The notes beneath the pieces were generated by a model. That model was not told the DNA's origin and made no database searches. It saw only the letters and a program-made list of their open reading frames with translations. The translations under genes and the position numbers were made by a program. From an uncultured beta proteobacterium (GTDB lineage: Bacteria; Pseudomonadota; Gammaproteobacteria; Burkholderiales; Burkholderiaceae_C), in NCBI GenBank assembly GCA_903870065.1, contig CAIQBN010000384.1, positions 1 to 44,867 on the forward strand: a stretch of DNA of 44,867 bases, in the 5' to 3' direction. This document shows, one piece after another, positions 17,982-27,384 of this stretch. Each line of letters opens with the position of its first letter. Position 1 is the stretch's first letter.

Positions 17982-18975
17982 ATGGATAAAACGAGAGAAG
18001 CCGGTAACCAGAAATTTTCTCTGACGTGGCTGTGAGTTTGACGCTCATTGCCAAGTTTGCCTGGATCTCGGCCCCGGCGGGCATTTCATTCGACTGATCG
18101 CCGAAGTCATGCGCCAGAAAGACGCGGCGGATGACCGCATGGTCTTGCATGTCGGTCAGGGTTAATTCCACTGCAGGCGTTGCAACAGGTACCGGCGACG
18201 TGTTCTTTAGCGTGAAGGACAGGCGGTACACATCGGACCGGATTTTGGTGAAGGCTGAGTTGTCGATCACCACCGCTTCGATATATCGAAACGGTGCGAG
18301 CGTGCAGCCAGCTGTGGCGCACAGTGATTCCAAAAGTGGTCTGCTCCACGGCAGGCTGGCAGACAACCGGTCGCGCTCGTGCCACAGGATCTGACCACAC
18401 AGTGCCAGCGTAAGCACGAAACACACAATAAACAGCAATGCCCGCACCGGGCGCGACGCCCATCGTGACGACCCAGTTCCTGCCGGTTGCATAAAGGACT
18501 GCCGCATAACCTCGACAGGCTCATGTACCGATTCGTCCAACGGCGCCAATGTGCTATCAGCACTATTGCCAGACACGTCGGTGTCAAACACGGGTTCGCG
18601 TGGGTAATCCACCGTATCGGCGCGACCAAGCTGTGGGGTATGCGGATCATCCGTAAAAATAGGAACCGGGGGCGTTTCGTCTGGCAGTGCACCGTCTGCT
18701 GCACTCACCATGCCAAACTGTGGTGCGGTGCTCTCAGGCGCGGCTTCATCAAGCACTGGAGCAACAGACTCCCCAACAGGTTGACCATCGGCCAGCCCCG
18801 GAACCTGCTGGTCGCGATCAACAGCAGAATTGGCAGCGAGGGCCTGGATATTCTCGTTCGCGTCAAAAACTTCGTTGCATTGCCCGCAGCGAACCCACCC
18901 CTCGGAAATGCGCAACTGATCCGGCACGACCTTGAACATCGTGGAACAGGCTGGGCATCGGGTTATCAGGCTCAT
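17980..18975 (-). CDS. Zinc-ribbon and DUF3426 domain membrane protein
   Basis: A 331-residue protein. The N-terminus MSLITRCPACSTMFKVVPDQLR...VRCGQCNEVFDA is a MJ0042-type zinc ribbon (CPAC...CGQC). An acidic, proline-rich region follows (about 45-185), then one membrane helix (ALLFIVCFVLTLALCGQILW, about 200-220) and a C-terminal DUF3426 beta domain with FRYIEAVVIDNSAFTKI and LTDMQDHAVIRRVFL. The long reading frame begins at 19068, but zinc-ribbon homology begins at ATG 18975, so that start is used. The zinc ribbon is predicted in the cytoplasm and DUF3426 in the periplasm. It sits downstream of prmA, as is usual in this group. No biochemical role is known to me. Confidence 0.88.
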   Translation of the reverse strand: MSLITRCPACSTMFKVVPDQLRISEGWVRCGQCNEVFDANENIQALAANSAVDRDQQVPGLADGQPVGESVAPVLDEAAPESTAPQFGMVSAADGALPDETPPVPIFTDDPHTPQLGRADTVDYPREPVFDTDVSGNSADSTLAPLDESVHEPVEVMRQSFMQPAGTGSSRWASRPVRALLFIVCFVLTLALCGQILWHERDRLSASLPWSRPLLESLCATAGCTLAPFRYIEAVVIDNSAFTKIRSDVYRLSFTLKNTSPVPVATPAVELTLTDMQDHAVIRRVFLAHDFGDQSNEMPAGAEIQANLAMSVKLTATSEKISGYRLLSFYP

Positions 18976-19007
18976 CAACGATCCATTGTAAAGACCCTGG
19001 GTTGGGA

Positions 19008-19892
19008 CTAACGGGTCGTGGTCATCAATATCCAACCATCTTCGCTGTCTGTGACGACCAGTTGGCAATACGGTGCGTAGGCAGCGGTCAACTCAACTGC
19101 CTGTCGCTCAAGGATTCCTGCCAGTACCAGATGGCCGCCCACTTCAACACGGGCACACAAGAGCGGGGCTAGTACTTTGAGGGGACTTGCAAGAATGTTT
19201 GCCAGTACCACATCAAACAGACCGGTCGCGGCCTCGGGAGGACCTGCGCGCAAGGTCACCGCATTGGCACTTGCATTCAAACCGGTCGCCACAATGGCCG
19301 CCGGATCAATGTCCACAGCCACCACATCTCTGGCGCCGAATTTTGCGGCCCCAATAGCAAGAATGCCTGATCCACAACCGTAGTCGAGCACCCTGCCCCG
19401 CACTGAACGCGCCGCAATCCAGCGCAGACACATGCGGGTCGTGGGATGTGTACCAGTACCAAACGCCAACCCGGGATCCAGTCGGATGATCTGACGCGCC
19501 TGCGCCGGCGGCTCATGCCAGGTCGGGACAATCCAGAATTCCGACGTAACTTCGACTGGTGCGAACTGTGATTGGGTCAAACGAACCCAGTCCTCATCAG
19601 CTACCTCGCTCACTCCAATTAGCTGACAGGACAGAAAAAAATCCTGGAGCTGCAGCAACCGAGAAGCTTCGTTCGCTGCCAATTGGTCTGAAAACAAAGC
19701 GGTTACGCGTGACCGCTGCCACCCGTCCTTTAGGGCAGGCATGCCAGGTTCGCCAAACAATGCCTGCTCGGCATCGGTCTGGGCATCCGCGTCCTCAACA
19801 CTGACGCTTAATGCATCCAAGGCCTCCAACGCATCGCTGAGTTGTTCAACCCGATCCTCGGGGCACATCAAACTCAATTCAAACAGGGCCAT
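19008..19892 (-). CDS. prmA: Ribosomal protein L11 methyltransferase PrmA
   Basis: A 294-residue SAM-dependent methyltransferase that trimethylates lysines and the N-terminus of ribosomal protein L11. The N-terminal substrate-recognition domain occupies about 1-110; the catalytic domain has the SAM-binding motif VLDYGCGSGILAIGAAKFGA, the acidic residue in AVDIDPAAI and the NPPF-like DVVLANILASPL (NI in place of NP, normal for PrmA). Length matches E. coli PrmA (293). The long frame begins at 19967, but MALFELSLMCPED at 19892 is the conserved start and sits 4 nt after the accC stop, implying translational coupling with accC. Confidence 0.95.
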   Translation of the reverse strand: MALFELSLMCPEDRVEQLSDALEALDALSVSVEDADAQTDAEQALFGEPGMPALKDGWQRSRVTALFSDQLAANEASRLLQLQDFFLSCQLIGVSEVADEDWVRLTQSQFAPVEVTSEFWIVPTWHEPPAQARQIIRLDPGLAFGTGTHPTTRMCLRWIAARSVRGRVLDYGCGSGILAIGAAKFGARDVVAVDIDPAAIVATGLNASANAVTLRAGPPEAATGLFDVVLANILASPLKVLAPLLCARVEVGGHLVLAGILERQAVELTAAYAPYCQLVVTDSEDGWILMTTTR

Positions 19893-19896
19893 CCGG

Positions 19897-21246
19897 TCAA
19901 CGCCTGCGCTCGTCAAGCCACTGCTCAAGGTAATGAATATTGGTGCCACCGGCCATAAATTTGGCATCCACCATCAACTCACGATGCAGGGGAATGTTGG
20001 TGTTGATCCCTTCAACCACGGTTTCAGCCAACGCAGTTCGCATCCGGGCCATTGCCTGCTCGCGCGTATCGCCGTGAACAATGATTTTGCCAATCATTGA
20101 GTCATAGTTTGGCGGGACAAAATAGTTGGTGTAGACATGCGAATCAACACGCACACCTGGGCCCCCTGGGGCATGCCAGGTCGTTACCCGCCCAGGCGAC
20201 GGTATAAATTTGTATGGATCTTCGGCATTGACGCGGCACTCAATCGCGTGGCCCCGCACTTCGATCTGACGCTGCGTGAAGGGCAATTTTTCACCTGCCG
20301 CTACCATGATCTGTGTCCGCACCACGTCAATACCGGTGACCAACTCGGTCACCGGGTGCTCGACCTGGACACGGGTATTCATTTCGATAAAGTAGAACTC
20401 GCCATCTTCGTACAAGAACTCAAAAGTACCAGCGCCGCGATAACCTATCTTCTTGCAGGCGGCAACACATCTCTCACCAATGCGTTCGATGAGTTTGCGG
20501 TTGATCCCGGGCGCCGGCGCTTCTTCCAGGATCTTCTGATGGCGCCGCTGCATTGAACAATCCCGCTCGCCCAAGTACACCGCATTGCGGTGCTTATCCG
20601 CAAGAATTTGGATCTCAATATGCCTGGGGTTCTGGAGAAACTTCTCCATGTACACGGCCGGATTGCCAAAGGCGGCCCCTGCCTCCGCCTTGGTCATGGC
20701 GACTGCATTGATCAACGCGGCTTCCGTGTGTACCACGCGCATGCCGCGCCCCCCTCCACCGCCGGCCGCCTTGATGATGACCGGATAACCTACCGCCTTG
20801 GCCATGCGTCGGATCAGTACGGGATCATCCGGCAACTCGCCTTCGGAACCCGGGACACATGGCACGCCGGCGCGAATCATCGCTTGCTTGGCCGACACCT
20901 TGTCTCCCATGGTTCGAATGGAGTCGGGCGTCGGTCCAATAAACTGAAAACCACTCTTTTCAACGCGTTCAGCAAAGTCCGCGTTTTCACTGAGAAAACC
21001 GTAACCTGGATGAATCGCTTCAGCGTCCGTCACCTCAGCGGCGGAAATAATGGCAGGTACATTGAGGTAGCTTTGCGCAGAAGGCGCCGGTCCAATACAA
21101 ACGGCCTCGTCTGCGAGCTTGATATATTTGGCGTCGCGGTCTGCCTCTGAGTACACCATGACCGCCTTGACACCGAGTTCACGGCAGGCCCTCTGGATTC
21201 TCAGTGCAATCTCGCCGCGGTTGGCGATCAGGATTTTTTTAAACAT
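19897..21246 (-). CDS. accC: Acetyl-CoA carboxylase, biotin carboxylase subunit AccC
   Basis: A 449-residue enzyme, the same length as E. coli AccC, that carboxylates the biotin on AccB using ATP and bicarbonate, the first half-reaction of malonyl-CoA formation. Signature parts are [17 protein letters not shown] at the start, [15 protein letters not shown], the glycine-rich ATP-grasp loop [60 protein letters not shown] with the metal-binding glutamates, and the late [12 protein letters not shown]. It is the second gene of the accB-accC-prmA unit, 18 nt after accB. Confidence 0.98.
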   Translation of the reverse strand: MFKKILIANRGEIALRIQRACRELGVKAVMVYSEADRDAKYIKLADEAVCIGPAPSAQSYLNVPAIISAAEVTDAEAIHPGYGFLSENADFAERVEKSGFQFIGPTPDSIRTMGDKVSAKQAMIRAGVPCVPGSEGELPDDPVLIRRMAKAVGYPVIIKAAGGGGGRGMRVVHTEAALINAVAMTKAEAGAAFGNPAVYMEKFLQNPRHIEIQILADKHRNAVYLGERDCSMQRRHQKILEEAPAPGINRKLIERIGERCVAACKKIGYRGAGTFEFLYEDGEFYFIEMNTRVQVEHPVTELVTGIDVVRTQIMVAAGEKLPFTQRQIEVRGHAIECRVNAEDPYKFIPSPGRVTTWHAPGGPGVRVDSHVYTNYFVPPNYDSMIGKIIVHGDTREQAMARMRTALAETVVEGINTNIPLHRELMVDAKFMAGGTNIHYLEQWLDERRR

Positions 21247-21264
21247 TGCAGTAACCGGGCGTGC

Positions 21265-21708
21265 TCATTCAATGATGAACAATGGTTGACCGTACTCAAC
21301 CGCCTGCCCGTTTTCACACAGAATTCGGCTTATCGTGCCGGCTTTGTCGGCCTCGATTTCATTGAGAATCTTCATCGCCTCAATGATGCAGATGGTGTCG
21401 CCTTCCTTGACGACGGATCCCACTTCAACAAACGCCTTGGCACCTGGTGATGACGAACGGTAAAAAGTCCCGACCATGGGCGACTTAACCGTATGCCCAG
21501 CTTCCACAACTTCAATTGGTGCGGCAGCGGGCACGGGCAATGGGGCAGCTACAGCGGCCGCATAAACCGGAGCTGGAGCATAGCCATGCACTGCAGCCCC
21601 GCCGCCCTTCACAATACGTACCTTGCCTTCAGCTTCGGTAATTTCAAGCTCTGACACATTGGAATCCGAGACCAGATCAATCAGAGTTTTTAGTTTGCGT
21701 AAATCCAT
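21265..21708 (-). CDS. accB: Biotin carboxyl carrier protein of acetyl-CoA carboxylase, AccB
   Basis: A 147-residue carrier. The N-terminal region [23 protein letters not shown] is typical, followed by an Ala/Pro-rich hinge (about 38-68) and the biotinyl domain. The biotinylated residue is Lys113 in [18 protein letters not shown] replaces the commoner EAMKL/EAMKM but keeps the motif. The thumb-containing [24 protein letters not shown] identifies the fatty-acid-synthesis type. It begins the accBC-prmA operon. The 170 bp upstream (21709-21878) is AT-rich and should hold the promoter, but I cannot name individual elements with confidence. Confidence 0.97.
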   Translation of the reverse strand: MDLRKLKTLIDLVSDSNVSELEITEAEGKVRIVKGGGAAVHGYAPAPVYAAAVAAPLPVPAAAPIEVVEAGHTVKSPMVGTFYRSSSPGAKAFVEVGSVVKEGDTICIIEAMKILNEIEADKAGTISRILCENGQAVEYGQPLFIIE

Positions 21709-21878
21709 GGAGTCCCCAACGGTCGTTATGTAACAAGATGGGCGAATTTACAGCAAAAACCCGCTATTTGTCGACAAAAATTTATATTTCACAGACAAAA
21801 CTCAACAAGATGAGAGAAAAATCTATCACTCGGATCCTCCTGATTCGGCCAAAAACCCCACTCAGACCGACACAGCTC

Positions 21879-22472
21879 TCATTTTAGCTGAAGCCATTGG
21901 GACAGGTCCGCCGGGCTCAACCGCCCTAACTTTCGGTGCGCAATCAAGCCATCTGCACGCAACACCACGGTGAAGGGCAAGCCGCCCGCCAGATTTCCTA
22001 ACCCGCGGCCCAATTCAGTGCCTGACATTCCGGCCATGCCAACTGGAAAATCCAATGGCATATTGCGCATAAAAGCCTGCACCGGCGCCAGCCGGTCAAC
22101 GGCCAAGCCCAAAACTTGCCAACCTTTCGCGCGGTTTTGACGGTAGAAGTCATTAATTAGAGGCAATTCCTCAATACAGGGCGCGCACCAGGTTGCCCAA
22201 AAATTAATGAGCAATGGCCGCCCGCGCAGCGACTGCATAGTCACGGGCGCTCCCTGGGGTGTCTCCCATTGCATGGACCACAGACCATCGACCGGCGCAC
22301 CCAATGATGGCGACTCAGCTGTGTGGGTACGCCACCACGCCGCACCAACCCCCAGCAAGGCCGCCGATGCGGCAGTTGCTCCCAGTAACCAGCGACGCCC
22401 TGACAACTTGTCCACCTCCTTTGCCGCAAGGTCTGAAGCGGGTTCAGCTAATAATGGTTCTGGTGAATTCAT
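21879..22472 (-). CDS. TlpA/ResA-like membrane-anchored thiol-disulfide oxidoreductase
   Basis: A 197-residue protein with one N-terminal membrane helix (WLLGATAASAALLGVGAAWW, about 28-48) and a periplasmic thioredoxin-fold domain. The redox motif is WCAPC in LLINFWATWCAPCIEELP, with the cis-proline in GGLPFTVVL. This is the AhpC/TSA-thioredoxin family of ResA, TlpA and CcmG, which reduce cytochrome c apoproteins or other periplasmic disulfides. There is no haem-maturation cluster beside it, so the substrate is open. It overlaps the preceding gene by 4 nt (ATGA), so the two are co-translated. Confidence 0.88.
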   Translation of the reverse strand: MNSPEPLLAEPASDLAAKEVDKLSGRRWLLGATAASAALLGVGAAWWRTHTAESPSLGAPVDGLWSMQWETPQGAPVTMQSLRGRPLLINFWATWCAPCIEELPLINDFYRQNRAKGWQVLGLAVDRLAPVQAFMRNMPLDFPVGMAGMSGTELGRGLGNLAGGLPFTVVLRADGLIAHRKLGRLSPADLSQWLQLK

Positions 22473-23062
22473 GGTTGAGTGTCCTGCAGCAAAGCGCGCA
22501 ATGCGGCCACGTCACCCCGAGGGCGTCGCCCTCGGGAATCCAATCGCATGGCACCGCGCATGTCATCCAAATCGTACACCAGCAGGTGCACGCCGACATA
22601 TTCACCCAATTCAGAACAAAGTGCCTGAACGCTCAGAGCATCAACCGTTTCACCGTGCAAGCCAGGAACCGACCGAGACTCATACTGCACACCCAGATCA
22701 ATCAACTCAATCTCAGCCGACTTAGAGTCATCACAAAACAATTGCAGGTAAATATCGGTGCGGCGGGTGGCACTGCCATGCCATACCGCGCCGGCGATGT
22801 GAGGCCGAAACCGCTCCAGCCGATTCATCCACTCCACTGCCAACCGGCGCAGTGCCCTGAGCTCCGCCGGTTGCGTCGCGCCACAAAAAATGGCGATGTA
22901 GTCCTCCACCGCGGCTTCAAGCCTATCGTTATCGGGCAGTGCCGTGCGCGGTGACATCCCCATTTGCTTGACGGCCCGCCGTTTGGCGGCGCCAAATGCA
23001 AGCCCTTCCTCAGCCACTATACGTGCGGCAACCGCAGCAATTTCACTCTTCAATTCATCCAT
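22469..23062 (-). CDS. Conserved hypothetical protein, possibly a degenerate nucleotidyltransferase fold
   Basis: A 197-residue protein that I know only as a conserved Burkholderiales gene next to mpl. The N-terminus is a charged helix (ELKSEIAAVAARIVAEEGLAFGAAKRRAV), then a helical domain. Around residues 90-115 HIAGAVWHGSATRRTDIYLQLF resembles the GS...D of nucleotidyltransferases, and EIELIDLGVQYE could be a following strand with acidic residues. The resemblance is weak and may be misleading. It is divergent from mpl, with repeat copy C between them, and overlaps the TlpA-like gene at its 3' end. Confidence 0.65.
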   Translation of the reverse strand: MDELKSEIAAVAARIVAEEGLAFGAAKRRAVKQMGMSPRTALPDNDRLEAAVEDYIAIFCGATQPAELRALRRLAVEWMNRLERFRPHIAGAVWHGSATRRTDIYLQLFCDDSKSAEIELIDLGVQYESRSVPGLHGETVDALSVQALCSELGEYVGVHLLVYDLDDMRGAMRLDSRGRRPRGDVAALRALLQDTQP

Positions 23063-23108
23063 GCCACTATTTTGCCCACTTCAGGCATTCCCCGCGTCCA
23101 TTCCGGTT

Positions 23109-23152
23109 GCTATTCAATTGATAGCTGACTGCACATACTGGACGAGGGTTAG
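23109..23152 (+). repeat. Dispersed 17-18-9 intergenic repeat, copy C
   Basis: The core is gctattcaattgatagc, 18 nt, then gagggttag, followed by cgccaataaatt. It is the best-preserved palindrome half apart from copy B. It lies in the 129-bp gap between the divergent hypothetical gene and mpl, so it must overlap or neighbour both promoters. Confidence 0.85.
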
Positions 23153-23191
23153 CGCCAATAAATTCATTGACTGAGTCGTAGAATGCGGCTC

Positions 23192-24604
23192 ATGCATATT
23201 CATATTCTTGGTATTTGTGGCACCTTTATGGGTGGTCTGGCCGCACTGGCAAGAGAAGCCGGGCATCGGGTAACCGGTTGTGATTCGGGGGTCTATCCGC
23301 CCATGAGTGACCAATTGCGGGCCTTGGACATTGCTCTGATAGAAGGCTTTAATGCGGACCAACTGAGTCTCAAACCCGACATGTTCGTGATCGGCAATGT
23401 GGTCAGCCGCAAGCGCCTGGCGGATGGCAGCCCAAAGTTTCCCCTGATGGAGGCAATTCTGGACGCCGGCGCAGCGTACACCAGTGGCCCGCAGTGGTTG
23501 GCTGAGCATATTTTGCAGGGGCGCCATGTCCTGGCAGTTGCAGGGACACACGGCAAGACCACCACCACGGCAATGCTGACATGGATTCTTGAATGTTCCG
23601 GCCTGAATCCTGGGTTTTTGGTCGGCGGTGTTCCGCTCAATTTCGGTGTATCCGCACGTCTCGGAACCGGTTCGGCGTTTGTGATTGAGGCCGATGAATA
23701 CGACACGGCCTTTTTTGACAAACGCAGCAAGTTTGTTCATTACCGACCCCGCACAGCCATTCTCAACAACCTGGAGTTCGATCACGCTGATATCTTTGAC
23801 GATCTGGCGGCGATTGAACGCCAGTTTCACCACTTGGTGCGCACCATACCAGCGTCCGGTCGCATCATCGTGAATGATTTGGAGGAGAGCCTCACCCGCG
23901 TGCTGCACCAGGGTTGCTGGAGCGAAGTGCGCAGTTTTGGTAGTGCCGTCAGTGATTTCACAGCGAATGGGGAGCCGCACTCATTTGACGTTTTGCAGTC
24001 GGGCAAGTCGCTCGCCCACCTTGAGTGGGCCATCGGTGGCACACACAACCAACTCAATGCCCTGGCCGCTATCGCTGCAGCCGAGCATGTTGGTGTTTCA
24101 GTGCCATCGTCAGTTAGCGCCTTGACGCAATTTCAAAACGTCAAGCGCCGCATGGAAGTCCGTGCACGCGTTCAATTTCAACGGCTTGGCAGTGCGCACA
24201 GCAGCGCACCGGCGTCTCCCGTCACGATTTACGATGATTTTGCACACCACCCCACGGCTATCCGGACCACAATCAATGGCCTTCGCCGTCAGGTCGGCAC
24301 TGAACGCATACTGGCTGTGTTTGAGCCGCGCAGCAACACCATGAAGCTGGGCGCGATGAAGTCACAGTTGCCCTGGAGCCTGGAGGAAGCTGATCTGGCG
24401 TTTTGTCACTCGGGGGGACTGGACTGGGATGCGGACGAGGCTCTGGCCCCGATGGGTGAACGTGCACACGTTGCTTGCAACGTGGACGAGCTGGTCGCAG
24501 AGGTTCTTGAAAGCGTGCGCAGTGGAGACCATATTGTGTGCATGAGCAATGGCGGGTTTGGCGGTATTCACGCAAAATTGGCGAAGGCACTTCAAAATTC
24601 ATAG
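23192..24604 (+). CDS. mpl: UDP-N-acetylmuramate:L-alanyl-gamma-D-glutamyl-meso-diaminopimelate ligase Mpl
   Basis: A 470-residue Mur-ligase family enzyme that joins recycled tripeptide to UDP-MurNAc. The N-terminal Rossmann-like domain begins HIHILGICGTFMGGLAALA. The ATP-binding loop is AGTHGKTTTTAML, followed by VIEADEYDTAFFDKRSKF and LEFDHADIF, which distinguish Mpl from MurC. The C-terminal domain has YDDFAHHPTAI and FEPRSNTMKLG. Length is close to E. coli Mpl (457). ATG 23192 gives the conserved MHIHILGICG; ATG 23183 would add three residues and cannot be excluded. The last codons and the TAG stop lie inside repeat copy D. It complements ampD in the same recycling pathway. Confidence 0.96.
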   Translation: MHIHILGICGTFMGGLAALAREAGHRVTGCDSGVYPPMSDQLRALDIALIEGFNADQLSLKPDMFVIGNVVSRKRLADGSPKFPLMEAILDAGAAYTSGPQWLAEHILQGRHVLAVAGTHGKTTTTAMLTWILECSGLNPGFLVGGVPLNFGVSARLGTGSAFVIEADEYDTAFFDKRSKFVHYRPRTAILNNLEFDHADIFDDLAAIERQFHHLVRTIPASGRIIVNDLEESLTRVLHQGCWSEVRSFGSAVSDFTANGEPHSFDVLQSGKSLAHLEWAIGGTHNQLNALAAIAAAEHVGVSVPSSVSALTQFQNVKRRMEVRARVQFQRLGSAHSSAPASPVTIYDDFAHHPTAIRTTINGLRRQVGTERILAVFEPRSNTMKLGAMKSQLPWSLEEADLAFCHSGGLDWDADEALAPMGERAHVACNVDELVAEVLESVRSGDHIVCMSNGGFGGIHAKLAKALQNS

Positions 24605-24632
24605 CGCACTTTTTATACGGGACGAGGGCAAA
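24589..24632 (+). repeat. Dispersed 17-18-9 repeat, copy D, containing the mpl stop codon
   Basis: The core is acttcaaaattcatagc (left arm decayed), 18 nt, then gagggcaaa. The left part encodes the final residues LQNS and the TAG stop of mpl. The spacing of the conserved blocks is exactly that of the other copies, although both ends have drifted. Confidence 0.65.
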
Positions 24633-24664
24633 GGCATGTTATTACCCTGGTCTTCGGCAACAGC

Positions 24665-25057
24665 ATGAAATGGTTGCAAAAAATTCCGCACAGTGTGCGT
24701 TCGAGTAGCGGCCTGGAGTGGCGTCTTTGGCGCAAGCTCCCGATTATTGCGCTATTGGGGACCGCGTTACCGCTGCTCGTTCTCGTCGCAGTGCATGGGC
24801 TGGCGGAACCGGATTCCACCGCGGCACAAGCACGCTGGCTTCAAATCGCAAATTATTTTGTCTGGGCGCTGCTGATTTTTCATTGGACCATGGTCATCAC
24901 CGTCGGTATTGGCTGCGTCATTGTCATGATCATGAAGGGTCCCGGCTACCATGCCGACAGTTACCCAGTCTCGCACAGTGATCGGCCTCGCGCGACACCG
25001 GAAAGCGATGATGAGGCCGCTGCGGGTCGCCCCGCGGACCCAAGGGAAACTACGTAG
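24665..25057 (+). CDS. Small membrane protein of unknown function
   Basis: A 130-residue protein with two membrane segments: IIALLGTALPLLVLVAVHG (about 27-45) and a longer one spanning IANYFVWALLIFHWTMVITVG and IGCVIVMIMKG (about 61-92). The soluble C-terminus (YHADSYPVSHSDRPRATPESDDEAAAG) is polar and acidic and probably disordered. I do not recognise a family. The gene lies between mpl and the CoA-transferase gene, in the same direction as both and 48 bp before the latter start, so it may be co-transcribed with the CoA-transferase. No ribosome-binding site is obvious at ATG 24665. Confidence 0.7.
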   Translation: MKWLQKIPHSVRSSSGLEWRLWRKLPIIALLGTALPLLVLVAVHGLAEPDSTAAQARWLQIANYFVWALLIFHWTMVITVGIGCVIVMIMKGPGYHADSYPVSHSDRPRATPESDDEAAAGRPADPRETT

Positions 25058-25105
25058 ACGGCGCGCGCTAGCATCGCAGGCTTGACTGCCACAACGGAGG
25101 CTCGC

Positions 25106-27061
25106 ATGCATACCCATTTCAAAAACGCCGCGCCACAAGGCGCGCAACGCAACAAGGTTGTCACAGCAACTGAGGCAGTGCGCCTGATCCATGACGGTGA
25201 CACGGTGGCTACCGGCGGTTTTGTTGGTATCGGTTTTGCTGAGTCGATTGCAGTGGCGCTGGAAAATCGATTCCTTAGCCTGCAGGAAGAGACCGGCATA
25301 GGGTCTCCGCGCAACTTGACCCTGGTCTATGCGGCAGGGCAAGGTGATGGAGGCAGTCGTGGCCTCAATCACCTGGGGCATGCCGGCATGATCAAGCGGG
25401 TTGTTGGTGGCCACTGGGGATTGGTACCCGCGCTGCAAAAGCTGGCAATTAACAATGCAATAGAGGCATATAACCTGCCACAAGGCGTGATTGCCCACCT
25501 GTTTCGTGACATTGCCGCCCGCAAGCCCGGCACGCTCACGCACGTTGGCATCGACACCTTTGTTGACCCACGCTGGGGCGGCGGAAAAATCAACACACGC
25601 ACCACAGAAGATTTGGTCAGCCTGATGGAGGTTAATGGAAAGGAATACCTTTTCTACAAGGCATTTCCAATTTCCGTGGGCATCATTCGCGCGACAACGG
25701 CCGACCCCGATGGCAACCTGACCATGGAACGCGAAGCCTTGACCCTGGAGGCATTGGCCATCGCCATGGCGGCGCGCAACTCCGGGGGGATCGTGATCGC
25801 GCAAGTTGAGCGCATTGCCGAGCGAGGTACCCTGCATCCGCGCCTAGTCAAAGTGCCCGGTGTCCTGGTCGATGCCGTCGTGATTGCGACTGAGCCTGCG
25901 CACCATATGCAGACTTTTTCCGAAGCCTACAACCCCGCATACTCGGGCGAGATCCGTGTACCGCAGGACTCGCTGTCGGTCATGCCCTTGTGCGAGCGCA
26001 AGGTGATTGCCCGGCGGGCCGCCCTGGAATTGCGGCCCAACAGCGTTGTCAATTTGGGGATTGGCATGCCGGAGGGCGTTGCCAGCGTTGGCGCTGAAGA
26101 AAAGATTATCGACCTCGTCACGCTGACCGCCGAGCCAGGAGTCATTGGTGGAATTCCCGCCAGTGGAATGAGCTTTGGGGCGGCAGTCAATGCGCAAGCC
26201 GTAATTGACCAGCCGAATCAATTCGACTTCTATGACGGCGGCGGTCTTGATATTGCCGTGCTGGGCTTGGCTCAGGCCGATGCACACGGTAATCTGAATG
26301 TTAGCAAGTTCGGGCCGCGGCTGGCTGGAGCCGGTGGCTTCATCAATATCAGCCAGAACGCCAAGACCGTGGTGATGGTGGGCACCTTCACTGCCGGCGG
26401 GCTCGATATTCGCCTACAGAACGGGCGACTGCAAATTCGCAGCGAAGGCAGCACACATAAGTTTGTGCAGGCCGTCGAGCACCGCACTTTCAGCGGTCGC
26501 GAGGCATGCAAGCGCGGGCAGCGCGTGTTGTATGTCACCGAACGCTGCGTCTTCCAGCTCAAGCCCGATGGCGACGAGGGCAGCCTGGAACTGATCGAAA
26601 TTGCGCCTGGCATTGACCTGGAGCGCGACGTGCTGGCGCACATGGATTTCATGCCAGGCATCAGCCCGAACCTGCGCCTGATGGATGCCGCGCTATTCGC
26701 CGATGAACCGATGGGTCTGCGCGAGAGGCTGTTGGACACACCGTTGGCGCAGCGTTTTGAGCTCGACCAGGAACACCGACTCTTGTTTATCAATTTTGAG
26801 GGTCTCGCGGTCGATCAACCCGGAGACATCGCCGATATCGAACACCACCTCACGGCAATGCTTGAGCCGCTGGGCCAGCGCGTGGCGGTGGTGGTGAACT
26901 ACGACAGTTGCAGCATTTTGCCGCCACTCATCGATGACTACTCGGAGATGGTCAAACGCATGACCGATCGCTATTACAGCCGCGTCACCCGTTACGGCAC
27001 GGGCGGGTTTCTGAAGGCCAAACTGGACGCACTCAGGGGCTCGGCCGCTCCCATGCAATGA
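25106..27061 (+). CDS. Fused acyl-CoA:acetate/3-keto acid CoA-transferase (family I, YdiF-like) with C-terminal extension
   Basis: A 651-residue protein combining alpha and beta halves of a family I CoA-transferase in one chain. The first half has [15 protein letters not shown] and the glycine-rich [10 protein letters not shown]; the second half has [13 protein letters not shown] and the catalytic glutamate, Glu343, in [10 protein letters not shown]. coli YdiF (531 residues) has the same plan with Glu333. About 120 extra residues at the C-terminus (from about 530, including [17 protein letters not shown] and [14 protein letters not shown]) are not part of the core fold. It should move CoA between acyl-CoA and short-chain acids in fatty-acid, ketone or polyester metabolism; the true substrate is unknown. 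ATG 25106 has GGAGG 6 nt upstream, so the TTG at 25082 is rejected. Confidence 0.9.
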   Translation: MHTHFKNAAPQGAQRNKVVTATEAVRLIHDGDTVATGGFVGIGFAESIAVALENRFLSLQEETGIGSPRNLTLVYAAGQGDGGSRGLNHLGHAGMIKRVVGGHWGLVPALQKLAINNAIEAYNLPQGVIAHLFRDIAARKPGTLTHVGIDTFVDPRWGGGKINTRTTEDLVSLMEVNGKEYLFYKAFPISVGIIRATTADPDGNLTMEREALTLEALAIAMAARNSGGIVIAQVERIAERGTLHPRLVKVPGVLVDAVVIATEPAHHMQTFSEAYNPAYSGEIRVPQDSLSVMPLCERKVIARRAALELRPNSVVNLGIGMPEGVASVGAEEKIIDLVTLTAEPGVIGGIPASGMSFGAAVNAQAVIDQPNQFDFYDGGGLDIAVLGLAQADAHGNLNVSKFGPRLAGAGGFINISQNAKTVVMVGTFTAGGLDIRLQNGRLQIRSEGSTHKFVQAVEHRTFSGREACKRGQRVLYVTERCVFQLKPDGDEGSLELIEIAPGIDLERDVLAHMDFMPGISPNLRLMDAALFADEPMGLRERLLDTPLAQRFELDQEHRLLFINFEGLAVDQPGDIADIEHHLTAMLEPLGQRVAVVVNYDSCSILPPLIDDYSEMVKRMTDRYYSRVTRYGTGGFLKAKLDALRGSAAPMQ

Positions 27062-27129
27062 CGTAGATCAATGACACGGCAGCCCAGGCGTTGCACACTG
27101 GGTCTCTCTATCACCAATGAGGACCTGCC

Positions 27130-27273
27130 ATGAAACTGTTGTCTGATCTGTTTAGCACCGATTACGGCCTGATGAGCATTTCCGGTATTGTTTTCATGCT
27201 GGGCATGGGTGTATTTTTCCTGCGCTTCTTCAAGCGCAAGATGGCTGAGGACGCCGCAAACGCAGGCAAGTAG
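27130..27273 (+). CDS. DUF3149 family small membrane protein
   Basis: A 47-residue protein, MKLLSDLFSTDYGLMS followed by one hydrophobic helix (ISGIVFMLGMGVFFLRFF) and a basic-acidic tail ending AEDAANAGK. The pattern LLxDLFxTDxGLMS and the Met-rich helix match DUF3149, a family of short single-span proteins. The ATG has GAGGA 8 nt upstream. It lies 68 bp after the CoA-transferase gene and before tetR. No function is known to me. Confidence 0.8.
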   Translation: MKLLSDLFSTDYGLMSISGIVFMLGMGVFFLRFFKRKMAEDAANAGK

Positions 27274-27384
27274 CCTCGCAGCGGGCGGCCAGCAACGCCA
27301 CCCACCGATCCTGCCTTAAATACCCGCGCCAGCGCGTGCTAGCGCGTGCATCCGGACACGCTGGACGGATTCCGGTTACACTGC

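Noticed and set aside
27083-27102. CCCAG...CTGGG inverted repeat after the CoA-transferase gene
   Set aside because: The stem is only 5 bp with a long loop and no T-run, too weak to call a terminator.
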